The position numbers were made by a program, and so were the translations under genes. A stretch of DNA of 64,000 bases from Acidobacteriaceae bacterium KBS 83 (GTDB lineage: Bacteria > Acidobacteriota > Terriglobia > Terriglobales > Acidobacteriaceae): contig KB906733.1 in assembly GCA_000381585.1 (NCBI GenBank), positions 635,378 through 699,377 on the forward strand, read 5' to 3'. A model generated the notes under the pieces. The model was not told the origin of the DNA, made no database searches, and worked only from the letters and a program-made list of their open reading frames with translations. Below are positions 9,067 through 17,294 of the stretch, one piece after another (position 1 is the first letter of the stretch; each line of letters starts with the position of its first letter).

Positions 9067-9807
9067 CTACGCGATGCTGGGCTGGGTCGTCGCTGCATTG
9101 ACGATTGCAAGGGCGGCGATGACGGCGGTTTCTACGCGCAGAATCCGCGGCCCGAGGCTGGCGCTCTGCCATCCGTCACGCACGAACAGGGCGATTTCAG
9201 CGGCAGTCCATCCACCTTCGGGTCCAATGGCCAGCATGATCCCTTGTGCCGGATCTGCGTTTTCCTGAAGGATACGTAACAGCGGATGATCCTCTTCTGT
9301 CTCGGAGAGCAGGATGCGGAGGGGGCCGGCCTGTTCGGCCGCGGCGAGCATTGCCGCTAACCGGGCGGGGTCGGAGATCTCCGGAAGGTCGCTGCGGCGG
9401 GATTGCTTGGCGGCCTCAAGCGTAAGGCGTCGCCAGCGCTCCGCGCGCTTGCCGGCCGCCTGGGCAAGATGTTTTTCCGTTCGCTCGGCGATTATCGGCA
9501 CGATGCGGCTGCAGCCCAACTCCACCGCTTTCTCGATGGCCCACTCCATGCGATCGAATTTGAAGACGCTGAGGAGCAGTGTGACGGGAAGCGCCGGTGC
9601 GGTCTCCAACTCCTGGAGCAATGTGAACTGGACGCTATCGCGGTCAATGGATGCAATACGCGCGAGCCAGGCGCGGCCACCGGCGATGACGTCAAACTCC
9701 ATGCCCGGCTGGGCACGCAGCACGCGGCTGAGATGCTGTGCCTGATCGCCATGCAGTGCGGCAGTCGCATCGTTCCAGGTATCTGCGATCCAGCGGCGAC
9801 GCGTCAT
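9067..9807 (-). CDS. rsmE: 16S rRNA (uracil(1498)-N3)-methyltransferase RsmE
   Basis: A 246-residue SPOUT-class methyltransferase. It starts MTRRRWIADTW, has the PUA-like N-terminal part with HLSRVLRAQPGMEF, then KFDRMEWAIEKAVELGCSRIVP and the knot region MLAIGPEGGWTAAEIALF with LGPRILRVETA, which binds SAM. The family methylates U1498 of 16S rRNA. Its usual neighbour prmA is not here. The gene is convergent with dnaJ. Confidence 0.94.
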   Translation of the reverse strand: MTRRRWIADTWNDATAALHGDQAQHLSRVLRAQPGMEFDVIAGGRAWLARIASIDRDSVQFTLLQELETAPALPVTLLLSVFKFDRMEWAIEKAVELGCSRIVPIIAERTEKHLAQAAGKRAERWRRLTLEAAKQSRRSDLPEISDPARLAAMLAAAEQAGPLRILLSETEEDHPLLRILQENADPAQGIMLAIGPEGGWTAAEIALFVRDGWQSASLGPRILRVETAVIAALAIVNAATTQPSIA

Positions 9808-9819
9808 GCAGAAACTTTA

Positions 9820-9931
9820 GAGCATTTTCCCTGCTCTGGTGAGTGAGCAGGGATCACAGAGGAGTGGCTTTTCTTGACGGAAAGGCCACGTCAGCATTCG
9901 CTGGTCGTTTCGCTCCTGCAGGAAAATGCTC
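9820..9931. repeat. 112-base palindromic element with nested hairpins
   Basis: The ends are inverted: GAGCATTTTCC at 9820-9830 and GGAAAATGCTC at 9921-9931, each continued by a CTGC/GCAG type extension. Inside are two further hairpins: CCCTGCTC (9829-9836) with GAGCAGGG (9845-9852), and GTGGCTTTTC with GAAAGGCCAC around 9865-9890. No coding sense was found. The form fits a REP-like or miniature transposable element; only a genome search would tell. It lies between rsmE and the Lys/Ala micro-gene. Confidence 0.5.
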
Positions 9932-9964
9932 CATCGTGTCTGGAAGAGGCGAAGAGGGGTGCTC

Positions 9965-10003
9965 CAAAAACACCTCGGGGGACGCTTGCCTGCGTCCCCC
10001 GAG
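9965..10003 (-). terminator. intrinsic terminator of the Lys/Ala micro-gene
   Basis: A perfect 12-base stem (CTCGGGGGACGC at 9974-9985, GCGTCCCCCGAG at 9992-10003) with a six-base loop. Read on the minus strand it is followed by GTGTTTTTGG, giving a T run of five. It starts 26 bases after the stop codon of the 22-codon ORF at 10029-10097. Confidence 0.8.
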
Positions 10004-10028
10004 TGTTGCCTTGTTTAGGTTGACTTGC

Positions 10029-10097
10029 TTACTTCTTCTTCGCTGCCTTCTTTGCCGCCTTCTTGGCCGGCTTCTTGGCTGCCTTCTTTGTTGCCAT
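10029..10097 (-). CDS. 22-residue Lys/Ala-rich basic micro-protein
   Basis: The minus strand has ATG at 10097 and TAA at 10029, coding 22 residues: it starts MATKKAAKKP and consists of 11 Lys, 8 Ala and one each of Met, Thr and Pro. This is the (A/K)n composition of histone H1 tails and of bacterial H1-like nucleoid proteins, so DNA or RNA binding is a reasonable inference. The ORF has its own promoter (10146-10174), a leader hairpin, a GGAG ten bases before the ATG, and a strong terminator. The compact unit of about 170 bases could also act as a small RNA. Its function is not known. Confidence 0.6.
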   Translation of the reverse strand: MATKKAAKKPAKKAAKKAAKKK

Positions 10098-10117
10098 GGT
10101 GTCTATTCTCCCTTGTG

Positions 10118-10174
10118 CTGCAACGCAGTTGTTGCAGTTACGGAATGTATAGAGTGGGCGTCATGTAGTGTCAA
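10118..10174 (-). promoter_or_regulatory. sigma-70 promoter and leader hairpin of the micro-gene
   Basis: On the minus strand TTGACA (10174-10169), a 17-base spacer, then TATACA (10151-10146), close to the housekeeping consensus. Transcription should begin near 10139. The first bases of the transcript form a perfect hairpin, CTGCAAC (10137-10131) with GTTGCAG (10124-10118), which would protect the 5' end. The ribosome site GGAG follows. Confidence 0.75.
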
Positions 10175-10240
10175 GAAAAAAATAGCGGATTGGTGTGCTT
10201 CTTTCCGCGCGCAACTTCGTCTTCGAGTCCAGGTCTGCAA

Positions 10241-10996
10241 CTAGTGTGGGATGCGATGGAGCAGATGACTGCCGAAGTAGAGGACGAGACCACTGAGCGA
10301 ATCGTGCCACGCGTGCGCGAAGATGCCCGCGCGAAGACTGCGGCGCAGATTCGCAAGGATGCCGAAGAGCGATCCGTAAAGAACGATGAGCAGAATGCCG
10401 CTTGCTCCTTCATACCCATGCGCGAGGCCGAAAAACACCGCTGAAATCGCTATGCCCAGGCATACCTGTCGCGTGAGCACGGTGAACTGCTGCTGCAGAT
10501 AACCGCGAAAGATCAGCTCTTCGCAGAAGCCGGCGGAGATGCTGAGCGCGATCCAGAGTGCAAGCTCGCCGGGCGATGCCGGAGCCATCTGCGAGACGAT
10601 GCCGCGGATATTTTCCGGATGGAGATGGACGAGGCGCAGTAGAAATCCGATGGCACCCAGCGCGAACAAAGAAGCCAACCAGAATCCGGCGGCGATCGCT
10701 ACGTCGGTCCAGACTTCGACCGCGCCAGGACGCCGGACTCCGAGAAGCTGGCGCAGGGGCGTACGGCGGATGCGCAGTCCCCAACACACCAGAGCGAACA
10801 GCGCCCATTCCCAGATGAGCGTCGCGCCGTACATGATGAAGTGCGAACGGTGCTGCGCGGCTGGTTGATGCGTGAGTGTCTCCGCGAGGTGGTGCGTGAA
10901 CACATTCAGCACGGAGATGCCGAGCAGCAGAGCGAGGATGAGAGCGGTATGCCAGAGCGGAGCGATCGGCCGACTGGGCTGTTGTGATTCGTTCAC
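10241..10996 (-). CDS. CPBP family intramembrane metalloprotease
   Basis: A 251-residue membrane protein with about six to seven hydrophobic helices. It carries the three CPBP (Abi/CAAX protease-like) motifs: CEELIFRGYLQ (EExxxR), FGLAHGYEG (FxxxH) and HAWHDS (HxxxD). The family comprises membrane-embedded metal proteases and relatives, related to Rce1. The substrate is unknown. No bacteriocin or prenylated target gene is nearby. It is divergent from the thiolase gene. Confidence 0.87.
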   Translation of the reverse strand: MNESQQPSRPIAPLWHTALILALLLGISVLNVFTHHLAETLTHQPAAQHRSHFIMYGATLIWEWALFALVCWGLRIRRTPLRQLLGVRRPGAVEVWTDVAIAAGFWLASLFALGAIGFLLRLVHLHPENIRGIVSQMAPASPGELALWIALSISAGFCEELIFRGYLQQQFTVLTRQVCLGIAISAVFFGLAHGYEGASGILLIVLYGSLFGILANLRRSLRAGIFAHAWHDSLSGLVLYFGSHLLHRIPH

Positions 10997-11107
10997 CGGA
11001 GGGGTCCTCGAAGAGGGCTGCTCGATTGGCGCTGGAATTCAGTCCCTGCTATCTTCACACGTTGGCCACTGGGAGCAGCGGCGGCCACAGGAAGTTGAGG
11101 TTGGAGC

Positions 11108-12301
11108 ATGGAAGAGGTTGTGATTGTCTCCGCAGTACGGACGCCCACGGGAAAGTTTCAGGGATCGCTCGCGGGTTACAGCGCGGTGCAACTGGGCGCG
11201 TTGGCCGTACGCGAGGCGGTGCGGCGCTCGGGCGTGGCGCCGGAGCAGATCGACGAATGCATCATGGGCAATGTCGTCTCGGCCGGGCTGGGGCAGAATC
11301 CAGGACGGCAGGCGGCGTTGGGTGGCGGGCTCCCGCCGAGCGTGAGCGCGATGACGATCAACAAAGTGTGCGGGTCCGGATTGAAAGCGGTGGCGCTCGC
11401 AGCGCAGGCGATCCAGACGGGCAATGCCGAGATCGTGGTCGCAGGTGGAATGGAGTCGATGACCAACGCGCCCTATCTGCTGCCGCAGGGGCGCAACGGC
11501 TTCCGCATGGGCGATGCGAAGGTCGTGGACTCGATGGTCCACGACGGTCTGTGGGAGATCTACAACGACTACCACATGGGCGTGACGGGCGAGAACGTGG
11601 CGGAGAAGCACTCGATCACCCGCGAGCAGCAGGACGCGTATGCATTGGCTTCGCATCAGAAGGCCGCGGCTGCGCAGAAAGCTGGCGCATTCAAGGATGA
11701 GATGCTGCCAGTTCAGCTTCCAGCGAAGAAGGGCGAGCCTGCCGGCGTGCTGGACCGCGACGAGAGCGTGCGCGAGGACGCATCACTGAATGCGTTGCGC
11801 GCGCTGAAGCCGGCGTTCAAAAAGGACGGTACGGTGACGGCGGGCAATGCTCCGGGAGTGAATGATGGAGCGGCGGCGGTTGTGGTGACGTCGGCGCGAA
11901 AGGCGGCTGAGCTGAAACTGGAGCCGATGGTGCACATCCGGGCGCAGGCGACCAGCGGCGTGGATCCGAAGTGGGTGATGCTGGCGCCGGTGATCGGCAT
12001 CCAGCGTGTTCTCAAAAAGGCGAGTTGGTCGAAGGAGCAGGTGGACCTTTACGAACTGAACGAGGCCTTCGCGGTGCAGGCGCTGGGCGTGATGAAAGAA
12101 GTAGGGCTGGATGCGCCGGATCTTGCGGCACGAGTGAATGTGAATGGCGGTGCGGTTGCGATGGGACATCCCATCGGCGCCAGCGGCGCGCGTGTGCTGA
12201 CGACGCTGATCTACGCGCTCAAGCATCGCAATCTGCATCGCGGGGTTGCGGCGTTGTGCCTGGGCGGCGGGAACTCCGTGGCTATGGCGGTAGAGCGTTA
12301 A
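11108..12301 (+). CDS. acetyl-CoA C-acetyltransferase (thiolase)
   Basis: A 397-residue biosynthetic-type thiolase. The active Cys is in [17 protein letters not shown] (near residue 88), the His in [16 protein letters not shown] and the second Cys in [12 protein letters not shown]. It joins two acetyl-CoA to acetoacetyl-CoA or acts in reverse. The length is normal (about 390). There are no beta-oxidation or polyhydroxybutyrate partners beside it, so the pathway is open. A GGAG lies just before the ATG. Confidence 0.93.
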   Translation: MEEVVIVSAVRTPTGKFQGSLAGYSAVQLGALAVREAVRRSGVAPEQIDECIMGNVVSAGLGQNPGRQAALGGGLPPSVSAMTINKVCGSGLKAVALAAQAIQTGNAEIVVAGGMESMTNAPYLLPQGRNGFRMGDAKVVDSMVHDGLWEIYNDYHMGVTGENVAEKHSITREQQDAYALASHQKAAAAQKAGAFKDEMLPVQLPAKKGEPAGVLDRDESVREDASLNALRALKPAFKKDGTVTAGNAPGVNDGAAAVVVTSARKAAELKLEPMVHIRAQATSGVDPKWVMLAPVIGIQRVLKKASWSKEQVDLYELNEAFAVQALGVMKEVGLDAPDLAARVNVNGGAVAMGHPIGASGARVLTTLIYALKHRNLHRGVAALCLGGGNSVAMAVER

Positions 12302-12364
12302 AGAAGTTGCCGGATCACGAATTGCACAGGCGAGCGTCGCGCTGCGAAGGGTCAGGTTCGACGC

Positions 12365-12535
12365 TACAATAAGGAAATCGCCAGAGAGAGCGGGCGCTGG
12401 CCCTGATCTAAGGCGTGATGCGCACTGTCCCTGAAGCGGTGCAGACGTGGGCACCTGAATCCACGCCGCGCCTGACATGCACTTCGAAAGACTGCCCTCT
12501 GGAAACCTGCGTAAACGAAAGGGACAGCGCATCGC
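12365..12535 (+). promoter_or_regulatory. structured 5' leader of antiporter gene, riboswitch candidate
   Basis: A -10 like TACAAT at 12365-12370 would start a leader near 12377. The leader closes on itself by CCAGA (12381-12385) plus GGGC (12392-12395) with GCCC plus TCTGG (12494-12502). Inside are the hairpins GCAC/GTGC (12422-12425, 12439-12442) and CGTGG/CCACG (12446-12450, 12461-12465). The loop of the first, TGTCCCT (12426-12432), is perfectly complementary to AGGGACA (12520-12526), which contains the Shine-Dalgarno of the gene; flanking C-G and GCG/CGC pairs extend it. This is the layout of a pseudoknot that hides the ribosome site. The ligand is unknown; a cation is a guess from the gene. 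Confidence 0.55.
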
Positions 12536-13795
12536 ATGACGCTCCTGCTCCTGCAGATGTCGGTTGTGTTGCTCGTGACGTTGACGTGCGGGTGGCTCGC
12601 CCGCAAGATGGGTCAGACCCGGGTCATTGGTGAGATCGTTGGCGGAATCCTCATTGGGCCCTCGGTTCTCGGGCGGTATTTCCCGAGCGTTGCGCATAGC
12701 TTCACGCCGCATTCCTTCGCGGCCTTCGAGAATCTGAGCACCGTCGGCCTTATCCTCTATCTGTTTCTGATCGGGATGGAGCTGGATTACGCGCAGCTCT
12801 ATAAGCAGCGGAGCACGGCGGTGCTGGCCAGCGCGATGAGCATCCTGCTTCCATTTGCGTCGGCGGCGCTGCTGGCGCACTCACTGCGAATCCGATTCGC
12901 CCCGCACGGCATTGGCAGCATGCCGTTTGTGCTTTTCCTTGGCATTTCGATGAGCATCACGGCCTTTCCGGTGCTGGCACGCATCCTGGAAGAACGGCGG
13001 CTGCAATCCACCTCGCTGGGGACGACGGCCATCCTGTGCGCCGCGGTAGATGACGTAGTGGCGTGGCTGCTGCTGGCTTTTGCGCTTACGTTGCTGGGCA
13101 AGGAGGGCGGCTCGGCAAGCCTTGGTATCCGCATGGCAGGTCTGGTGGGCTACCTGCTGTTCATGCTTGGAGTTGTCCGTCCGCTGGCTAACTTGGCGGT
13201 GAAGCGGTACAAGTCGACGAAGTTGTCGTTGGAACTGCTGGGCGTCGTGGTGGCTTGCGTGCTGCTCTCCGCAGCGGCGACGGATGTGCTTGGTATCCAT
13301 CCGCTGTTTGGTGCATTCCTTGCCGGTGTGTGCTTCCCGCGGATTCCGCGCTGGCAGGAGGAGATCCGCGACCGGTCGGACATGCTGATTGCCGTGCTGC
13401 TGCTGCCGCTCTTCTTCGCGTTGACCGGTATGCGGACGCGGCTTGACCTGTTAAACGGCGCGAGGATGTGGTGGTGGGCGGGGCTGGTGCTCGTGGCCGC
13501 GGTGGCGGGCAAGATGGGCGGCGCAATCATCGCTGCACGGTGGAACGGCCAGTCCTGGCGTGATGCCGGGGCGTTGGGTGCGCTGCTGAACACGCGCGGG
13601 CTGGTGGAGCTGATTGTGCTGAACATCGCCTACAATGCCGGCGTCTTCTCGCCGACCTTGTTCACCATGCTGGTGGTGATGGCGCTAGTGACGACGATGC
13701 TGACCTCGCCGATTCTGAAGCTCCTGAAGATCCAGGATGGCCACGAAACGACCGGCGATCTCGTGGATGCGCAGGCCAAGCACTCGGCGGCTTGA
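12536..13795 (+). CDS. CPA2-type cation/H+ antiporter
   Basis: A 419-residue membrane protein with about 12 helices and the start MTLLLLQMSVVLLVTLTCGW. GEIVGGILIGPSVLG and FLIGMELDYAQL are marks of the Kef/NapA-type monovalent cation:proton antiporters (PF00999), with ALLNTRGLVELIVLNIAYN near the C-terminus. It has no RCK (TrkA-N) domain, so it is the membrane part only. It would exchange Na+ or K+ for protons across the inner membrane. The ribosome site AAGGGA is 11 bases before the ATG and is complementary to an upstream hairpin loop, which points to control of translation. Confidence 0.92.
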   Translation: MTLLLLQMSVVLLVTLTCGWLARKMGQTRVIGEIVGGILIGPSVLGRYFPSVAHSFTPHSFAAFENLSTVGLILYLFLIGMELDYAQLYKQRSTAVLASAMSILLPFASAALLAHSLRIRFAPHGIGSMPFVLFLGISMSITAFPVLARILEERRLQSTSLGTTAILCAAVDDVVAWLLLAFALTLLGKEGGSASLGIRMAGLVGYLLFMLGVVRPLANLAVKRYKSTKLSLELLGVVVACVLLSAAATDVLGIHPLFGAFLAGVCFPRIPRWQEEIRDRSDMLIAVLLLPLFFALTGMRTRLDLLNGARMWWWAGLVLVAAVAGKMGGAIIAARWNGQSWRDAGALGALLNTRGLVELIVLNIAYNAGVFSPTLFTMLVVMALVTTMLTSPILKLLKIQDGHETTGDLVDAQAKHSAA

Positions 13796-13804
13796 GGATG
13801 CTGT

Positions 13805-14590
13805 TTGCGTTCGAGGCATTCACATACTGAGAGATTTTCGGGCCGGGTGGAGGCGTATCTTGCCTATCGGCCGCGCTTCCCGCGCGGGATCATTGCGTTT
13901 CTGCGTGAGCATGGCGCGCTGCCGGAGGACGCGGTTGTAGCGGACGTTGGCGCGGGTACGGGGATGCTGGCCGAGATATTCCTCGAAGCTGGACATCGCG
14001 TGATCGCAATCGAACCGAATCGCGAGATGCTGCAGGCGTGCCGTGATTGGCGAGACAAGCGGCCGGCGCTCGACGTAGTGGAGGGAAGTGCGGAGGCGAC
14101 CACACTGCCGGATGCGAGCGTCGATTTGATCGCCGTGGGGCGTGCGATGCACTGGTTCGACTGGCAGCGGGCGCATCGCGAGTTTGAGAGGATTCTGCGG
14201 CCGGGCGGCTGGGTGCTGGTGGCAACGAATGGGCATCGCGACAGCGGCGCGGCGGTGTCGAACGAGCTCTCGGAGATTCTTCGCCGGTGGCGCACGGATT
14301 CCGCCGAAGCGGAGACCCGGCGCGACTTCAACGAGCGTTTGCAGGAGTTTTTGGATACATCGAGCTGGCAGCGGACGACCTTGCACCATTCCATGACCGT
14401 GGATTTTGCGACCTTGCTTGGTTATGCAGAGTCGCTGTCGGCGATCCCGCGGCCCGGTGAGCGTGGGTATGAGGGAATGGTGGCGGAGCTGTGGGCGGTG
14501 TTTGCGGAGTATCAGCGGGATGGGGTGCTGGTGACTCCGTTGGCTTGTGAGTTGTTTTTGGGGCGGCTGCGGGCAGACGTCACGTTTTAG
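13805..14590 (+). CDS. class I SAM-dependent methyltransferase
   Basis: A 261-residue protein with the methyltransferase fold: VVADVGAGTGMLAEIFLEAG (motif I), VIAIEPNREML (motif II), DLIAVGRAMHWFDW and RILRPGGWVLVATN (post-motifs). The short N-terminus with HTERFSGRVEAYLAYRPRFP is typical of the Methyltransf_11 group of unknown small-molecule targets. No ATG is in frame before this conserved start, so a TTG at 13805, nine bases past the antiporter stop, is the likely start. Co-transcription with the antiporter is probable from the spacing. Confidence 0.82.
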   Translation: MRSRHSHTERFSGRVEAYLAYRPRFPRGIIAFLREHGALPEDAVVADVGAGTGMLAEIFLEAGHRVIAIEPNREMLQACRDWRDKRPALDVVEGSAEATTLPDASVDLIAVGRAMHWFDWQRAHREFERILRPGGWVLVATNGHRDSGAAVSNELSEILRRWRTDSAEAETRRDFNERLQEFLDTSSWQRTTLHHSMTVDFATLLGYAESLSAIPRPGERGYEGMVAELWAVFAEYQRDGVLVTPLACELFLGRLRADVTF

Positions 14591-14626
14591 CTTCGAATGC
14601 GGAAAGCGCCTAACAATCGGCGCGAA

Positions 14627-15070
14627 TTACCGTAGGGAAGTGCGCCCGGCTTCAGCTTCCTTGACAAAATATGCAACAAAAACCAGCGCGCTGATTGGAT
14701 CGAAGCCCCGCTCTACTGCGTCTTCGATGATCGGCCATCGCAACGCTTCTTTCCAGAAAGCTGTATGGCTGACTCGTCGCTGGAATGCGAGCAAAACTTC
14801 TGAAGACGATCGGCGGATATATGTCGACCAAGCTTCATCTTTTCCGCGTTCGCTCGAGTCAGCATTAAGCCAATACATTTCGCAAGTGGCATCTTGCAAT
14901 CGGAATTGAAACTGCCCGCCCAGACAGCCATACCCGAGAGCTTCGGCGCGTGCCAATGCGTTAGGGAAAGCAGCGATCTCCCACCCGTATTCGTTACCGC
15001 GAAGGGAAGCTCCTTGTTTGACAGTGATTGGAAGAATGTCGCTCAATTTTCCACTTCTATGTCTCAGCAC
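14627..15070 (-). CDS. hypothetical protein, about 147 residues
   Basis: I do not recognise this family. The frame is open for 147 codons from a GTG at 15070; a later TTG at 15046 is also possible. The sequence is soluble and aromatic-rich, with YGCLGGQFQFRLQDATCEMYW near the middle and FWKEALRWPIIEDAVERG later. There is no signal or membrane helix. The GTG lies inside the remnant of an sdaA tail (15064-15122), and local composition is more AT-rich than in neighbours, so it may belong to an acquired patch. It could be an immunity-like or effector-linked protein, but nothing proves that. Confidence 0.5.
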   Translation of the reverse strand: MLRHRSGKLSDILPITVKQGASLRGNEYGWEIAAFPNALARAEALGYGCLGGQFQFRLQDATCEMYWLNADSSERGKDEAWSTYIRRSSSEVLLAFQRRVSHTAFWKEALRWPIIEDAVERGFDPISALVFVAYFVKEAEAGRTSLR

Positions 15071-15122
15071 TCAGTGACGTTTAACGCCAACCCCGCTAGT
15101 GAGGGTCCTTGCAGCACGACTG
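15064..15122 (-). pseudogene. remnant of the 3' end of an sdaA-like gene
   Basis: Read on the minus strand, the last codons give [12 protein letters not shown] then TGA, against [12 protein letters not shown] at the end of the intact sdaA at 15615. The 59 bases align with 15615-15674 with scattered changes and one missing base, which breaks the frame upstream. Homology fades beyond it. It marks an old duplication of the sdaA tail, or the relic of a second serine dehydratase gene, and the DUF3592 gene sits between the two copies. Confidence 0.7.
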
Positions 15123-15148
15123 TAATGTGGGTCCCTTGCGATCTAAAA

Positions 15149-15553
15149 TCATGCAAGTTGCAGAGTCCGTCGGCGCTCCATTTTCAGCAGAACAAGTCCT
15201 GTCGTGCTCCCGATGAGTCCCAGGCTGCTCAACACGATCCCCATGGTCCAAAGTTGCCGAAATGATTCAAGTCTGGCCACCCTAGGGTCACCTTCTTTGT
15301 AAAGCACTTTGACGTGTTGTCCTACTGAGAATTCGGGGGGATTCGAAGAGACAGTTGACGTGATGGTGTAGGTCTGTCCATTTGCCGCCGTGAAAGAAAA
15401 GACTGGGGCGAAGCTCGAAGAATCATTATCGGGGTCGTGAACCCGGGTCTCACCTACGATGACGCCGCTCGTTGAGAGGCTCCTTCTCAAAGAGATGTAC
15501 GTGTGGATTCCAAATGCAATCGCTAGGACCACCAAAATCGGTCCGACGAGCAA
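15149..15553 (-). CDS. DUF3592 membrane protein
   Basis: A 134-residue protein with a membrane helix at each end (LVGPILVVLAIAFGIHTYI and LWTMGIVLSSLGLIGSTTGL). The region between holds a beta domain with VIVGETRVH, APVFSFTAANGQTYTITST and FSVGQHVKVLYKEGDPRVARL. This is the DUF3592 layout; the function of the family is unknown. It starts with a TTG at 15553, with an in-frame stop a short way upstream and only a weak ribosome site. It lies between the intact sdaA and the fragment of its tail, so it may have come in with a duplication. Confidence 0.72.
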   Translation of the reverse strand: MLVGPILVVLAIAFGIHTYISLRRSLSTSGVIVGETRVHDPDNDSSSFAPVFSFTAANGQTYTITSTVSSNPPEFSVGQHVKVLYKEGDPRVARLESFRQLWTMGIVLSSLGLIGSTTGLVLLKMERRRTLQLA

Positions 15554-15614
15554 GCATGCCCGACAAAAGCCTTTCGGAATAGATCAAGTATTGATTTGAG
15601 TTTCATGCAGCTTC

Positions 15615-17030
15615 TCAGCACTCGATGACATTCAAAGCCAGCCCGGCCAGCGAGGTTTCCTTATAGCGCGACTGCATATCTAGTCCGGTTTCGTACATGG
15701 TGCGAATGACCTGGTCGAGGGAGACTTTGTGCTCGTCCTCTTCGGCTAACGCCATGCGGCAGGCGTGGACAGCTTTGACGGCGCCCATCGCGTTGCGCTC
15801 GATGCACGGGATCTGGACGAGGCCCCCGATGGGATCGCAGGTCATGCCGAGGTTGTGCTCCATGCCGATCTCGGCGGCGTGCTCGACCTGCGCGTTGGTG
15901 CCGCCCATTGCTGCAGCGAGTCCGCCGGCGGCCATGGAGCACGCGACGCCGACTTCGCCCTGGCAACCGACTTCTGCGCCGGAGATAGAGGCGTTCTCTT
16001 TGTAGAGAATGCCGATCGCCGCCGAGGTGAGGAAGTAGCGCAGGATGCCGGCCTCATCTGCGCCCGCAATGTAGTTGCGGTAGTAGTGCGCGACGGCGGG
16101 AATGACGCCGGCTGCGCCGTTGGTGGGCGCGGTGACGACGCGGCTGCCTGCGGCGTTCTCCTCATTCACGGCCATGGCGTAGATGGTGACCCAGTCGAGC
16201 GGCGCGAGCGGATCGCCCGTGCCTTTGCCTGCGGCTTCCTGTTGCTGCAGACGCGCTGCAAGACGCTTGGCGCGGCGGCGCACGCGCAGTCCGCCGGGTA
16301 GTATGCCATCTGTCGCGAGGCCGCGTGCGACGCAGCTCTGCATGACTTCCCAGATGCTAATGATGTCGCGGCGCACGGAATCGGCGCAGTCAGGTGTGTC
16401 GCCGCGGTGGGCGCATTCGTTGCGCATCATGATCTCGTCGATGCGCAGGTTGTCTCGCTTTGCCATATCGAGCAGTTCGGCTGCGCTTTGGAAGGGATAA
16501 GGCAGGCAGGCCGTGGACATGATGGGCGTAGCGTTCAGGTCCGCGCCATCTTCGACAATGAAGCCGCCGCCGATAGAGAAGTACGTCGCGCTGAAGAGCG
16601 ATGCGCCGGTGACATCGAAGGCAGAGAAGCGGATGCCATTGGGGTGTTGCGTGTGCGTGCCGGGCGGAATCATCTGGTCGCGATGAAAGAGGATGTGCTG
16701 CGACTCTCGGAAGGGAACGATGTGGCGGCCAAGCAAGGAGAGGGTCGAGGAGAGACGAATGGCTTCGAGTTTGCTGTCGATCGTTTCCGGATCGAGGGTG
16801 GCCGCCTCTTCGCCGAGCAGGCCAAGGATAACGGCGCGATCGGTGCCGTGACCGGAGCCGGTGAGCGCGAGTGATCCGTAGAGATCAGCGTGGACTTCGA
16901 CCGTGGACGCGAGCAGGTGGCGGGCGTCGAGCGCCAGGAGGAAGGTGCGCGCCGCGCGCATGGGACCCATGGTGTGCGAGCTGGAGGGGCCAATCCCGAC
17001 TTTGTAGAGATCGAATAGCGAGGTTTTCAC
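15615..17030 (-). CDS. sdaA: L-serine ammonia-lyase
   Basis: A 471-residue single-chain L-serine dehydratase, which turns L-serine into pyruvate and ammonia using a 4Fe-4S cluster. The beta part opens with [21 protein letters not shown]; the alpha part has [23 protein letters not shown] and [23 protein letters not shown], holding the cluster cysteines. The length is normal for the fused type. The start is a GTG at 17030. It is a single gene; the divergent neighbour is comM. Confidence 0.95.
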   Translation of the reverse strand: MKTSLFDLYKVGIGPSSSHTMGPMRAARTFLLALDARHLLASTVEVHADLYGSLALTGSGHGTDRAVILGLLGEEAATLDPETIDSKLEAIRLSSTLSLLGRHIVPFRESQHILFHRDQMIPPGTHTQHPNGIRFSAFDVTGASLFSATYFSIGGGFIVEDGADLNATPIMSTACLPYPFQSAAELLDMAKRDNLRIDEIMMRNECAHRGDTPDCADSVRRDIISIWEVMQSCVARGLATDGILPGGLRVRRRAKRLAARLQQQEAAGKGTGDPLAPLDWVTIYAMAVNEENAAGSRVVTAPTNGAAGVIPAVAHYYRNYIAGADEAGILRYFLTSAAIGILYKENASISGAEVGCQGEVGVACSMAAGGLAAAMGGTNAQVEHAAEIGMEHNLGMTCDPIGGLVQIPCIERNAMGAVKAVHACRMALAEEDEHKVSLDQVIRTMYETGLDMQSRYKETSLAGLALNVIEC

Positions 17031-17059
17031 GACTGGTTATGGTAGCAGTGGCGATGAGT

Positions 17060-17091
17060 GCGAGTCAGTGAGTCAGCAAGTCGTCGAGCCG
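17060..17091. repeat. imperfect tandem repeat of an 8-base unit (GCRAGTCA)
   Basis: Four units in a row: GCGAGTCA, GTGAGTCA, GCAAGTCG, TCGAGCCG. An inverted copy (CTTGCTGACTC at 17188-17198) pairs with GAGTCAGCAAG at 17070-17080. A like array stands at 43206-43241. The rest of the sdaA-comM gap (17031-17294) shows no gene. Confidence 0.5.
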
Positions 17092-17294
17092 CCAACTTCG
17101 CGATCAATAAAACAAGGTCGGTATCACTCCATCACTCCCAGGTTGGACGAGCCGTGAGACCAACTTCGGCAATCTCCTGTTTGAATCCTTGCTGACTCGG
17201 CGACCTGCGACTGTTCTGCAACCTTTGTGGTCTGCCTCCAAGCGTAAAGCGATGGTTATACTCGCCTTTTCCATCTGTCAGGCGGGCCCACGGG

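Noticed and set aside
9843-10244. 133-codon plus-strand frame with a Leu/Cys-rich middle
   Set aside because: The Leu/Cys block is the antisense reading of the Lys/Ala codons, and the frame crosses the terminator and promoter of the micro-gene.
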